Both the position numbers and the translations under genes were made by a program. From Drosophila pseudoobscura (taxonomy: Eukaryota; Arthropoda; Insecta; Diptera; Drosophilidae): a stretch of DNA of 64,000 bases. The notes beneath the pieces were generated by a model. That model made no database searches, was not told where the DNA came from, and saw nothing but the letters and a program-made list of their open reading frames with translations. Shown here one piece after another: positions 51,988 through 64,000 of this stretch (its first letter is position 1; every line of letters starts with the position of its first letter). Where the stretch lies: the NCBI RefSeq assembly GCF_009870125.1, contig NC_046679.1:2852001-2916000 (forward strand), read 5' to 3'.

Positions 51988-54900
51988 CTACGGTTGCCTG
52001 CTTTGATTCTTCTTCTTCGACTTCTTCTTCGACTTCTTCTTGGTAATGTCCAGAAATACATCTTCCAGAGACGGCTGCGCCAGAGAATAGTCCGCGACCT
52101 TCCAGCTGCTCTGATTCTTCTCAATGTATAAAAATACTCTCGACCATCGCAGTTTGTCAGTGGGTATGTGGTAAGTGAGCCTGCCACCGAACTCCTCCCT
52201 GAAAGAGCCACCATTAGGGGTATGTTTGGCTGGTCCGAATACAACTTACTCTAGCCATGAATTGGGATAGTCCGAATTCATTTGATTCTTTATCTTCTGT
52301 AGAGTGTGGGCCATGCTGTGTGGGTGGATTTGAGGGTTCAATTTATACGGCCGTTGGAGACTCTTTAAATTCCTACTCACCTTTCCGGACTCGTCTCCAC
52401 AACTAACTTGAGCACCACAACCTGGGCTAACTTATTCTTGATGCGCTGCTGTGATCCCAGGCAATGAATTTTCCCATCCACCATAATAGCCAATTGAGTG
52501 CAGAGGGCCTCCACCTCCTCCATGCTATGGGAGCTAAGCAACACTGCCTTCCCGCTGTCACGCAGTGAGGAGAGGACATTCCACACATGCCGCCGGGACG
52601 CTGGATCGACTCCAGAGCTGGGCTCGTCCAGACAAATGAGCGATGAGCCCTCACCGGCCACCGCTGCGTTTAACTTTCGCTTCGTGCCGCCACTGTAGTC
52701 CTTCACCTTGTTGTCCAGGTGCTTGAAAAAGCCATAGTCGGAGGCCAGCTTTTCAGATGCTTCTGTGACGAGATTCCGGGGTGTGCCGCGCAGCAAAAGG
52801 AATATCCTGAGTGTTTGACGGCCAGTGCAGAAGTCGAAGAGCGTGTCGTGCTGGGGGCAGTAGCCGATCTGTTTCCTCGCAGCTGTGGGACTCCATTTGA
52901 GGCTGTAGCCTCTGACATGAATACTCCCCATCGTCGAGGATATCTCGCCTACAATCATCTTAAAGGTAGTCGTTTTACCGGCCCCGTTGGCACCCAGCAG
53001 ACCAAAGCACTCGCCCCTGCAGTGAATTTGAGGTTTAGTTACTACTATGGCTGCTGTTTAGTCCACTACTCACGGTTTGACAGTGAAGGATATTCCCCTC
53101 ACGGCAGACACGCAACAGAATCTTTTCGAGACACGTTTCAGGACCAGAGCATGTTTCTTGCGATCCTCGGTCGACATTTTACTTATCCTTTCGGCCGCAG
53201 CAACCACATCTTCATCGTCGCTTGCAGGCTTTTTTTTTAAACACAAGCAAAACAAAATATATTTCAGACCATACCACACTGTGGTAATGTAATTGGCGAA
53301 AAACAGCATCAGCAAGTAGATAATACCAGAAACAAGCAGATACTTCACCTCCACCCAATCCAGGATATCTGTGAGAAGAAATTTAACATAAGGCCGTTTT
53401 CGGCAAAAAGTCCAACGAGCACATTCAAATTAAAGTTTCCGGTATTTTTGGTTATTATTTCGGTATTTTTGGTATTATTTCGGTATTTTTACAGTCCTGT
53501 TTTCCTTGACTTTTTGACTCCTATAGGAAAACTTATTCTCGCTAAAAGTTTTTCCTAGAAGTTTGCTCAATATCGGTCAATGGTATATTTTAAGCCTTTA
53601 TCAAGCCAAGATATTTCTGTCCCTTGCGAAACGTCGCATGCGATATAAGGTGCGACAGAGGCTTAAACTAAATTTAAAAAGAAACTACAAATCATTTCTG
53701 CGTACAACATTTATCGGAATTCGCATCAATATATTGACTCAATTTTCGCGTAAATCTAAGTTTGAATTGATCGACGCGAAAGCCACTCATACTTCAGTCC
53801 CGCGAAAATACGTTGTTCTTTATTTCACAAATCCCGAAAATGAACCGTTCCCCGAAATCGACCTTTGCATTCATTATCAATGTTGGTAATCAAGTGCTAT
53901 TTTATAGGATTTTTAAATCCCTCTAACTTTGACCTTTTTTACCACTTGCAAGGCTTACGACTGCCCACATGAGCATTTCCATGCTGTCGCACGGCATATT
54001 TGTAAGAATTTAAAGAGAAAAAATAGTCAAAATATTGTGAAACGGATTTTTAATTTCACAATATGCATAACTTAAAACTCTTAAATAGCCCAGTAATTGG
54101 TGCCAAGAGATGATTTTGGGGAAAATATTTGGTTTCCAGATAATTGCAAAAAACTCAGGCATTCGCAGGGGACAAAAATATAAGTGTGTGGTCGCGGTCA
54201 ACGGTACAAAAGCCAATTTCAGCGAAACCTAAGAAAATATTTTAATGTGAATAATTTGCTGTGCTTTGATGTCCCTTAATGTACCCAAAAATTATTATTG
54301 ATTTTTTTTTAAGTCTAATGTTAAGGATATTTGCTTGGAACGAAAATTTCTGGGGTGAATAAAAGATACGTCGATATTAGGAAATTCTTCTGGGATTTCT
54401 TTTAGATAGTTGCATATGCATTATTATGACATGTCAATATGTTAAACAAGTTAAGTTTCAATCAAGTTCGAAAATAAGATCGGTAACAGATCTCTCCATA
54501 TGTAACTGTAAATGTGCTATGTGATATGTGAGTGTGCTCAAAGTGTGTGTCTTGATACTTACCGAAGCAATTGCAATAGTAATTTATAGTTGTTAAGCCG
54601 GGAGTACAATTCATCCTGAGCCTTTCTAAGTTTTCAACTGGGATGGAATCAGCATGGCACTGCTCAAACCTTGTAAAGCCGTTTACGACCGCATATGTGG
54701 CAGTAAACACAGGGTAAAGGTAAAATACGTATATCATCCACCGAAACACCGTTTTGTATACTGAGTAATACAGCAATACCATGAAGATGGCAAACAACCC
54801 ACCTACGCAAAGGAGAAACGTATTTGGGGCTTAATTTAAAATGCATCTGAAGACTGAAGTTTTAAAATCCTACCGATCAGAATGTTGATGATGGTAACTA

Positions 54901-57900
54901 TGGCCACAGCGGTGCCAGCATTTCTGAAAAGGCATGCTATTATATAGGTAAAGGGTAGAGCCGCCACTCCTATGATCATCAAAATCAATAGCATCTCCCA
55001 GGGATGGCACGACTCGTGCACCGCCACTAGCAGTGCCAGCGAAAACACAAAGTAGAGAACCAAGTCCGATATGTAGTGGGTCAGCCAGTAGGTCACCATG
55101 TTCACGCCGGACATCTGTTGCTGCATCCGTATCTGCGCTACCTTCTCCTGCACCACCAAGATGGCGAATATCGCCAGGACAATGGACAGATATATTGAAA
55201 CAGAAAGGGTCAGTGGTATAATCGAATCTGTATCCCTCTCTCTATATTCCACCATTTGGTAGGGGGCATTGGTAACCTCTATACTCGCCTCGTGACCCAC
55301 CACTGCTTTGGCCATGGCGTTGAACGCGAGGTTGAGCGAAAGTGGAGCACTATGCAGGAAGGGATCATTTCTACTCCAGACGATCATCTCTTGGTCGACG
55401 GTGACTGCCGCTATAAGGCTGCGCTTTATTTCGTATATCCTTTCGGGCGTTTCTTGCCCCGGGCCGATATAGTCGCCTACATTCTGGCTTATTCTTTCGA
55501 CGGTGTAGTGTTGCTGGGCTAACTCTTGGTAGGCATTGGATATATCCCGCATAGGGCGAGCGTCCGATTTCGGTTGCAATAATACTAAGACGTCATCGCT
55601 TTTGTAATCAGCCAGTGTTAGCGGTAGCCTCTTCATATTGGAGCTCGATTGCCTTCGAATAATAGATAGAAGGTAGATGACTAGAGGCAGCAGCAGGATA
55701 ACCAGAAGCATCCATTTCTTATCATAAATGTATAGGATCTTCTTCAAAAGCATGGCCTCCCACTGGCCCAGGCAGCGCAGGCAACAATTGTCACGACGTC
55801 TCTGTGCCTGTCTCTGCCTCTGCTCATCCAATCCGCCTCCGCTGGTGCGACCCCCACCGCCACTCCCAAGATCTTCCGCACCGTGCGACATAAATATTTC
55901 TGCAAGACTGGCGGAGCTAAGACCGAATCCCACAACATCCAGCTGCTCCTTCTGTTGCTCCAAGTCGTTGAAGAGTGACCCAAAGGATCTCAAAAAGCGG
56001 TGAGGCAACCGATAGGACACGTCGGATCCAATGTTACTCTGTGGACGCGTGTGGGGGACGTGCTCGGCTATCAGCTGGGTCAATCTGGGCACATCGCAGC
56101 GTGGGCCCTTCTCGCAGGTGAGCAGATAGCTCGTTTCGTACTGTTTCTTGAGGGACGCCAATGTGCCCAGGCACCGGAGCCGGCCATCGCTTATGATGGC
56201 AATGCGGTCAGCCAATACTTCGCCCTCGTCCATTTGATGGGTGGTGAGCAGAATCGTGCGCCCCTGCTTCTCGTCCAGCATCAGCTTCCATAGTTCGAGC
56301 CGCGAGCTGGGATCCAGACCCGAACTGGGCTCGTCGCAGAACACAACCTTGACATTGCCGCACAGGGCGCAGGCCAACGCAAGCCGACGCTGGGTACCGC
56401 CAGACAGACTCCGGGCCGAGCTGTTGGCCTTTTCCTGTAGGCTAAGCTTCTGCAAGTACTTGTCCACCTCCTGCTTGACCGCTGCTCCCTTTAGACCTCT
56501 GAGCCGGCTGTAGAATCGCAGGTGGCTGGCAGCACTTAAGCCACCAAAAAATATGCTCTTCTGCGGACAAATACTCAAGGACCGACGGGCCAGGAGCCGT
56601 TGGGTTTGTATGTCGTAGCCATTGATAATCGCTGTGCCGGAGCTGGGTTGAATAGTCCCCGTCAACATTTGTATGGTAGTCGTCTTGCCAGCGCCATTGT
56701 GTCCCAGGAGCACCATGATCTCGTTCTCAAACAAATCGAATGTGAGGCGAGTGACCACCTGTCGTTTGCCAAAGCTTTTACTGAGACTTTTGATTTGAAC
56801 ACCAGATATTTGGCCCTTGGCGTTGGCATTCACGAGCTTGGAGTTCCCTCGTTGGACAGGATAACAGACCGGGAGGGATAAAACTCGTCGCATGTACTTG
56901 GACGGACACCAAAACCGTTTGGTGCACGGGAAAGACCACGGCTGTGGCGTGCCAAACTCGCCCGGCCTCACCTGCTCTATGTATAGACAGATGAGGACCG
57001 AGATCAAGCTAACCAGCAGCATGATTAACAGTATCGCACCCACGCTTATGCTGTCATTGAGCCATGACGTCTTGAACAGATTGCTCCACTGCAAACCCAG
57101 ACCTGCTTCCTCCCATATGACAATTCGATCCAAGCCCATCCCCATGGCCGAGCAAACAAAAATGCTGCACAGGATGCTCGCCAGTGTCCCCGTGGTGTCT
57201 TTGTCCGCGATTATTGTGGGCACACAGCTGGCTATAAGCAGAAGGGGGGCAATGATGCCAGCCCAAATGCTGCGAGAGCAGAAGGAGCTGACGAGGAAGC
57301 CAAAGCATATGAAAGAGTGGCCGCACACAAGCATATAAAAGAGAAAGACGGACCAGCCGGTGTGAGGGAGAAGGGGCATGTTTCGAAAGGGCCAAATTAT
57401 TCGAATGTTGATTAGCGTCCAAATACTCGCAACGAACAGCGATATTACGATTGTAATTATCATGGATTTGACATACCAGGCCAGCCATTGCAGAGAGTTG
57501 CTTACGTCAAAGATGTTTAACATTTCCTTCAGCTGAAGCTCTTTTTCCTCGACAATGTCCTGCCAAATGAAACGCTTAAAGAACTGCTTAAAGAATTACT
57601 TAGTCTTACCTTAACATCTAATATGAACGGGACTGCAAAGATACACAATACAAATAAAGGAAGAAAATCGCCATGACTAAGTTCAACATTTGTATATAGT
57701 TGTTCGAGTTTCGGTCGAATCACTGCTTGGGTGGAGTTCTTTTTCTGCAGATATTGTATGCTGATTTCCCTCTGAATAAGTAGAAACCCACTTTCCTGGT
57801 AATCGTGTTTGTTGTTGTGTCGCGATATCAGGCGATTCGTCTTGAAGTATTTGGTAATGGGAAACCGCAGGGCAAATCGAAACCTATGCGGCAATTCGGA

Positions 57901-58397
57901 TATATCGGACCATTCATCGGGAAACTCTATGCCGCACAGCACTTCGTAACGAGTATTTGTTGTAAGCACTTTCTCCAAGGTCTTGGCATCGGCACAGCCA
58001 ACAATATAGATCATAATGTTGCCGTCATATTCAGGAAAGGATACTCCTTTAATAAGCGACTCAAGAATTTCGTTCTTCGGCGAGTATAATATGATAGCTT
58101 CACCGAATCTGTTGCAACAATTGAATACAATAGTAAATAATATTTTTGTTTAGTTATAATTAGTGGTTCGACTTACTGTATTAGTGTTTGGTTATGCTCA
58201 TGCTCATCAATGCTGGGATCCTTTTCAGTTTGCCATGTTAGGTAAACAAACACCAGCGGAATTACAAAAGCAAATATTATTAAAATAGCCAACTGCCATT
58301 TGCGTCCAAAGAGCATACATAGATTCTTCCACAATATCAATAGAAACTTCTTTGTGAAGGACAAGACCTCCGGCTCTTCGTTTGTCGTATTTTCCAT
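51988..58397 (-). CDS. ABC transporter, subfamily A (full transporter)
   Basis: Eight exons keep phase: 58177-58397, 57610-58108, 54874-57559, 54563-54802, 53074-53368, 52381-53016, 52250-52315 and 51988-52198. They give 1617 residues, normal for ABCA. The layout is membrane helix, large loop, helices, NBD1, helix, loop, helices, NBD2. NBD1 shows GHNGAGKTT, the ICPQK Q-loop, LSGGTQRRLALA, VVFCDEPSSGLDP and LTTHQMDE. NBD2 shows GANGAGKTTT, YCPQHDTLFD, YSGGTKRKLNAA, LICLDEPSSGVDP and SSHSMEE. Both sites look active. ABCA proteins move lipids across membranes. The C-terminus ends in a KKKSKKKSKKK cluster, which may be a membrane-contact or retention signal. Intron 4 (53369-54562) is large compared with the others and holds a small tandem repeat. 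The exact fly orthologue was not assigned. Confidence 0.93.
53437..53494 (+). repeat. 20-base tandem repeat containing motif-6-like units
   Basis: Three units of ttcggtatttttggt(t)atta stand in tandem within ABCA intron 4. The first has a one-base change. Each carries an exact or near match to KTYRGTATWTTT. Confidence 0.75.
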
Positions 58398-58680
58398 ATA
58401 TTCTCTGAAAATAGTCCCAACCGGAACTACTGGACAGCTGAAACACTAAGTACTTGTCGTATTTGTCCGTTTTATTTACAAATTATTCTCCGAGCAGTCA
58501 TACAAAACCGCAATCTGTTTGAAACTTGGGCAGAAATAAACAGAATTTAGAGCTACGGTAGCGGATACTAACATATGATCACATTGTTGTACATACGAGT
58601 ATTCTGAGCTATGGATTGAATTCGAATGTTACCTGAATATTGTCTTCCATTACTTTGATAAGGTTCGCACGGCAATGCTT

Positions 58681-58709
58681 TCAGCTCAGCTCAGCTCAGC
58701 TCAGCTCAG
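58681..58709. repeat. TCAGC pentanucleotide repeat
   Basis: There are almost six perfect TCAGC units. Confidence 0.9.
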
Positions 58710-61700
58710 ATCTATTCTATTCAGGTCTGTCTCCTCTCCACCACTCGGTGTGTGCTCCTCTGATCTTCCCACCTCTTCTTCTCTCCCCGAGACAGACCCA
58801 CTACAATCGATGTCAACGATTTATGAGCACCTTTCATAACACTTCATTAGTTACATTTTTGGTAGAATTTATAGCGCAATTGCAATCGGAAAACGTTTAA
58901 CGAGCTTGTTCTAGGCATTCGCTGATGGCTGGCAAGAGAGTGGGGGATCCGCATTTGGTCAGAGCAATCGGTGGCAACAAGTGCGCAACGCGATGGCGCA
59001 ACATGAGTCCAGTAGTGCCTCGTTGCGTCTTCGTTTCCTCGTGTGTCTGCCTGTGGCAGCAACAGAAATACTATGCTACCAACACGAGAACCAATTAACG
59101 TCGATTTCCCCCCCACCAACCCACCAACCCCCCTTGTGAAATGGCTTGAAATATTTGGCGCAGCTAATAGAGCTTAAATGGTAATGTGGTTCAAGGTTTT
59201 ATACGAGTCTATCTAGAGTCAGTGGAGATCTTCTTCGAGGCGTTGTACTCGTACTTTCTATGTCTTTGTACTATGTACTGTAATTCCAGAATTATGATAT
59301 GAAAAGCCTAGCTATGTAGCACACTCGTAGCTAATATATTGATGTACATAATCGTAGTGCTTTTTTCCAAGAACCATTCTGAAGATTAAGCTATCGCTAT
59401 GATTAATTTGTTGTTAGAGCTATTTCTGTTTCCATTTATTGAAGAGTTTATAAGTTTCTTTCTCAAGAAGTTTTCACTTTCAATTTACCACTGCCTTCCG
59501 CTATGTCTATCAACAATAATTTGTTGTGCAACTGCTACTACCATCCATCCATCCATCCTTCCACCCATCCAACCATCCATTTGTTCGTTCCGTTTCTATA
59601 CTAAAATGAATTTCTCTTAATTGACTTAACGTGACTTGGACTTGAGAAAAACCAATTACAAAGCTACATTAATATCTGGCAACAATTTGCTGCTGCTGCT
59701 AGCTTTTGAGTAATACAATTTTTCAAGTGGCATGCAACCGAAAATTTTAATTAAGAAAATCCATGGCTTAGCTCCTGGGGGTGGCAGGTGGGTGGCGTGG
59801 GCGTGGGCGTGGGGCTGTGGCGGCGTATGCAGAAAAATAATCTTATCAAACATTTTGGCAATTAATTTGCTAGGGACACAGAGAAGGAAACCAAAACAAA
59901 AAACAGAAGCTGTTCTCCTACGGGCGACTGCCTGTATGGCCCACCGCTCGAACGACTGTCCATAAAAGCATTTTAATTTCTTAATTTACCACAAACTATA
60001 AATCATTACCTTAGGTGTTTTGGCCATATAATGTAAGCCAGCTGTAAGCAGCAGTGGCATTCGGTTTAAGGCATTCGCATTCGCACCATTTTCCATCATT
60101 TCGCATTTGCTATGGAAATGCCTGCCATCTCTCTGCCAGCCTCTCTCTCTTTGCCCCTTTCTGTGGCAGCTGGGGTGTTGTAAAAATACCAAAAATACCA
60201 GACAACCGTGTTGGTCACGTCTGCAGTGGTCTGCCGCTGCCGCAGGCAAGCCGCTTCATTAGGTGATGCTTGTACATATTAATTAAAATGTGTATCCCAT
60301 GGATACATGGATACACATGTGTCCATTGGCTGCCCGTAGATGGTTCGGCCACTAAATCATCTCCAAAGACTTTGGGTCTGCTTGCACTGCTTTCGCATAT
60401 GGAAATCGTTGCAACATTGCCACTGCAGCACACTGCTTGGCTATGTTTGCGTTAATTGGCAGCACTTTCTGGGGGCCATGCGCTGTTGGTGTGGTCCAAT
60501 CGTCGGGCCAAGAATGATTTCAAATTTAAATCTCACACTTGCAAGGAAAATCTCATTAAATCAAGAGATTAATTTACCATTTAGTTTACGTTTAGGGGAT
60601 TAGTCAGCCATTTATTTGAACTGCTTGCGCATATGGAAATAATTGAAGCACTGCGCGACTATTGCACTGCTTGCTATTTTTGAGTTAATTGGCAGCACTT
60701 GCTTGGAGTGAAAGAAAAAGAATGATCAGAATTCGAATTTAAAAAATTAAAAAAAAAATACCATTCATTTTCAAGATTTATTGAATTTTTAGTGTACTTG
60801 TTTTATGAGAATCATTTGGAATTACTATGGAGTAAGCACCACTTTCCTCATATCAAAATCATTCCAACATTACGGCCAGTTGTTCTGTTGCTTGTTGTTG
60901 CTCCTGCGGCCTGGCTGCCACCACTTTATGGCCGCACAAAAGAATTCAAATTAAATTTAACAATTAAACAAGAAATTCCATTCAGTTAAGAGATCAATTT
61001 CCAGAGCACATAAATCAAGGAAATGTCAGAAATTTGCCATGTCTTGTTGCTTTTTGTGGTCCGGGCCAGGCCGGGCCGGGTATTGGCTCTGGCTCTGGCC
61101 AAATTAATGCAATTTTGTGTAAATTACTCATTAAAAATGAAATAAATTTCCGTTGGAAGGCATAAATCACGCCGCATAGAGTGCAACGAGAGCCACAAGC
61201 CAAAAAAAAAGAAACAAAAATTCCACCAAGACTTCGGATTCGAACATTCGAAACAAAAGTCTCGATTACCCTAGACTCGAGTTGTAAATGAAATGAGGGA
61301 TAGAGCTGGAGAGGGGTGGGGAGGGGATGGGAGGGGACTCCAATTATACATATATATGTGTATGTATTTTATTGCTAATGTGAGCTTGTCAGATCTGCCT
61401 CGAGTGTCCAGCACGGCTGTCCAATATGTTCGAGGCCTGTCCACATCAATTAAAAGCGCATTTGACAATGATATTTATACTACTTGGGGGTTTGTTCGGT
61501 TCGGTATGGTTTGGTCTCGTTTGTGTTCGGTATTGGCTACAGCATAGGTTATGGCTATGGCTTTGGCTTTGGCTTATTCCTGTGATTTAGTTGGGAACGG
61601 TTTTCCAAGTTCGGCAGCCCAAACCAAAAACATATGTATGTTGAAGAGTCTCAAAATGATTGGCCAAAATTAGTTTGCGGTCTGCTGCTGTTGGTGCAAC

Positions 61701-61959
61701 ATTGTTGCAGTGGCAAACAGCAGTGGCAGCAGCAGCAGCCTGTTGGGGAGTCAGTCAGCGTCTGGCAGCAAATTATCAGCGGCCAAAAACAAATGTGCAA
61801 AATGTTTGAATTCGTAACAAACACACACATACATATACACATACACACAATAGCCATATTTGTTTGGGCCGAAAACTAATGACGTGGCTAGCTGCATGGC
61901 TGGGTCTGGGTCTGTGTTGTTTTAATTGTGAAATGCATTGCAATAAATTGCAAGATGGC

Positions 61960-61978
61960 AAAAAAAAAAAAAAAAAAA
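61960..61978 (+). repeat. poly-A run
   Basis: Nineteen adenines. The preceding sequence shows no retroposed gene and no target-site repeat, so it is treated as simple sequence. Confidence 0.9.
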
Positions 61979-63133
61979 CAAAAACTAACCAGCCAGCCCC
62001 AATAGTATCCTGAAGTGCAGTGCAATTCAATTACAGCTCAATTTCAGAGCAACAGCAGATACAACAGTAGTAGTAGCAGCAGATACAACAGATACAGATA
62101 CAGATACAGAAACAGCAGCCAACTGAGAGCTATGGCCATTTAGAGAGCACGGCGACAATTTGTTTATGGAACCGCCGCGGACTTTAAATGGTTCGGTGCA
62201 TAAATCACTCGGTCTCGCTCCGATCAACCCCAATTGTCAATTGCCAATACTCGTATCTCCCTGTAATTGGGTATCTCCCTGCTGGCTCCGCCTCAACGGC
62301 CCAGGCCCAGGCCCATGCCCATACCCGCAGACATCATACAACCACCCACCCATCCAATAGATCCGATCCTCTTCCTTCAGCGGCTGTCCATGGCAATTTG
62401 CATGAAACTCTGATCTATTTACAATTGGAATGGCGTGCTGCCCTCGGGACTGGATGGTGGCTGCTACATGCTGCATGCTGCATGCTGCAGAGTTGCTAAC
62501 TGCTGCCACTTAATTTCTTAATTTCATATTGCGTGTGCTGTACTGTACCCTGCCCTGGCAGCCGTGTACACTGTACCGTGTCCGTCTGTACTAATGACAT
62601 CATTTGCTGGCCTAGGCAGAAAACAAGTTGCAAGAAAGCTAGACAACACCAACAGCAAGGGGCAAGATGTCCAGCGAACAAACACCAGAAGTTGAGATGC
62701 TCTACAATCGATATCAACGCAAAGGAAATGTTCTGCAACTCGAATAAACCCAAGAATCAAGGAATAAGTCGGATGCTCTGTTTTCTAGAATGTATTGATG
62801 TTACTCTTTCCACAAGAAAATGCTCTGCAAGGAAGGCCCAAGGAAAATATGGGCACAAGGCTCCCCACCTATCTATATATATCTTATTATCGGATCTATA
62901 GCTCTTTTAGGCCTGCTGCAAACTTTGCAGCAAAGTGCATAGTGTTATCCTTGTGGCTGAGGCTCAACAAGTGGCACATTGCATGTGGCAGCCATGTGCT
63001 TGCAACACACTACTCGCACATATGTACGTCCGAAGCGTAACTCATAAATGTGGCCAAGGCAAACGCAAAACGACTTCCTGCTCCTCGAACATGTCATGAC
63101 TCGCTCGGGAGCAGCAGCAGCAAACATGCAACA

Positions 63134-63161
63134 ACACACACACACACAAACACACACACAC
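63134..63161. repeat. CA microsatellite
   Basis: A CA run is interrupted once by an AA step. Confidence 0.9.
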
Positions 63162-63395
63162 TAGTGGCACCGCAGCGTGTTTCGAGCACGCAGGCGCCTC
63201 CTCTTCACCAAAAGTCAGCCTGCCTCATCTTTTGCGGCCTCTTCAGTCAATAAAATCTCTGGCTAAAAAATGTTGCCTTGCGAAAATCCCAGACCCAATC
63301 GCAACAGCACTCCATGCCGCATGCCAACATGATTTTTCCTTGCTTTTTCATTATTGTATTGCGACATTTTTGCAGCTCTGCGAAATCAAAGCATG

Positions 63396-63427
63396 GCAGC
63401 AGCAGCAGCAGCAACAGCAACAGCAAC
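63396..63427. repeat. CAG/CAA triplet repeat
   Basis: The CAG/CAA-type run opens frames in several phases on both strands, but these lack splice or similarity support and are treated as non-coding. Confidence 0.85.
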
Positions 63428-63960
63428 ATGCAACACAGCAGCAGGGGCAGCAGCATCATCATCAACGACATCTCTCTGTGCAACATGGAGGCGACGCTTG
63501 CAACAAATCGCTGGCGAAAAATGTGCGCGCGATAAATTTATGTTGGCAACATCAAATCGACGTAAATTACGCGACGCCTGGTTACCAGGCTGCCAGGCGG
63601 CGCTTTGGCTGTTAAATTCTTGCCACAAATCTGGGAGGGGGGGACCGAGAGCTGCAATCTGCAATCGTTGCAGGAGCAGCAGCAGCAGCAGCAGAGGCGG
63701 AGTCATAGACTGGGGCACCACGAGACAGAAATACAGAAGATATATAGAGAGAGAGAGAGCGAGAGCGAGAGAGAGGGGAGCTGTAAAGATGTAGTGACTC
63801 TAGCAACACATTAATTCGCGCGTACTTAACACGACCGAGCGGTACGTATACATAGTCGAGATTCAAGTTGTTGCAGCTCTTTGCTGCAGGTTGTCATCCC
63901 ATCTGTAATACAAACGCATGCCTCAATTGGTGGCAGGAACACTCTCAGCAGAGGAGGGCA

Positions 63961-64000
63961 GAGCCGGAGCTAGAGCTAGAGGCAGAGCCAGAGCCAGAGC
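63961..64000. repeat. GAGCYA-type hexamer repeat cut by window edge
   Basis: Imperfect GAGCTA/GAGCCA units run to the last base of the window and probably continue beyond it. Confidence 0.7.

Larger units (their letters stand above)
58398..64000. other. gene-free region at the right edge
   Basis: No coding exon or RNA gene was recognised in 5.6 kb. The region is AT-rich, with pieces of simple sequence: TCAGC (58681-58709), CATC (59549-59580), poly-A (61960-61978), CAGATA-type (62050-62112), GGCCCA-type (62300-62322), CA (63134-63161), CAG (63396-63427) and GAGCCA-type at the very end. A pair of motif-6-like units lies at 60182-60200 (minus strand). It is probably an intron or a regulatory region of a gene to the right. 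Confidence 0.55.

Noticed and set aside
53563-53889. A 108-codon plus-strand frame in ABCA intron 4
   Set aside because: It is AT-rich, with no recognised domain, no splice partner and a random-looking amino acid mix.
61960-61978. Poly-A run as the tail of a retroposed copy
   Set aside because: No coding remnant precedes it and no target-site duplication was found.
63354-63794. Long frames in the CAG-rich right end
   Set aside because: They are open in several phases on both strands because of repeats, with no domain and no splice support.

Overview
This window is nuclear DNA of a Drosophila species. The genes have short introns (about 55-75 nt), His/Gln/CAG-rich coding tracts, DRE and Ohler-type core promoter motifs, and near full-length matches to fly proteins (Ets96B, polybromo, lilipod, Saf-B, niki, RabX4, souji, RpS3). 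From memory these genes come from two or more separate blocks of 3R in D. melanogaster (about 94E and 95F-96B). Their close packing here suggests a non-melanogaster species with rearrangements on Muller element E. I cannot name the species.

Layout: 1-5.6 kb, the 3' exons of the PEA3/ETV-type factor Ets96B (+). 6.0-7.4 kb, an unrecognised protein with an internal duplication (-). 8.4-13.6 kb, polybromo, the PBAP chromatin remodeller subunit (-). 15.1-22.6 kb, lilipod, an LMBR1-type membrane protein (-), with a TTC12-like TPR gene nested inside on the + strand. 23.3-24.5 kb, a doubtful small minus-strand gene and an LYRM7-like assembly factor (+). 24.6-26.5 kb, a PPIL4-type cyclophilin/RRM protein (-). 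27.3-32.1 kb, Saf-B (+). 32.4-35.5 kb, the NEK/RCC1 kinase niki (-). 36.4-37.3 kb, RabX4 (-). 38.1-39.3 kb, the CTLH E3 ligase subunit souji/MAEA (-). 39.9-44.5 kb, two tandem secreted M13 peptidases (-). 45.8-46.9 kb, RpS3 (+). 49.5-50.9 kb, a secreted M14 carboxypeptidase (-). 52.0-58.4 kb, an ABCA full transporter (-). 58.4-64 kb, a gene-free stretch rich in simple repeats.

The genes do not form one pathway. Two themes recur: nuclear regulation (Ets96B, polybromo, Saf-B, PPIL4) and secreted or membrane gut-type proteins (two M13 peptidases, the carboxypeptidase, the ABCA transporter). Each of the three peptidase genes has a GATA-type site just upstream.

Features most worth a second look: an open 61-codon frame directly after the lilipod stop; a GC-AG intron in lilipod; a Lys at the specificity-determining position of the carboxypeptidase; the same repeat about 130-180 bp upstream of both the Saf-B and RpS3 start codons; four separate His-rich exons in Ets96B; a duplicated helical module in the 6-7.4 kb gene; and two orphan coding-like exons at 23.3 and 26.7 kb. 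Exon borders were set by hand from splice consensus, reading phase and protein similarity. No alignment was run.
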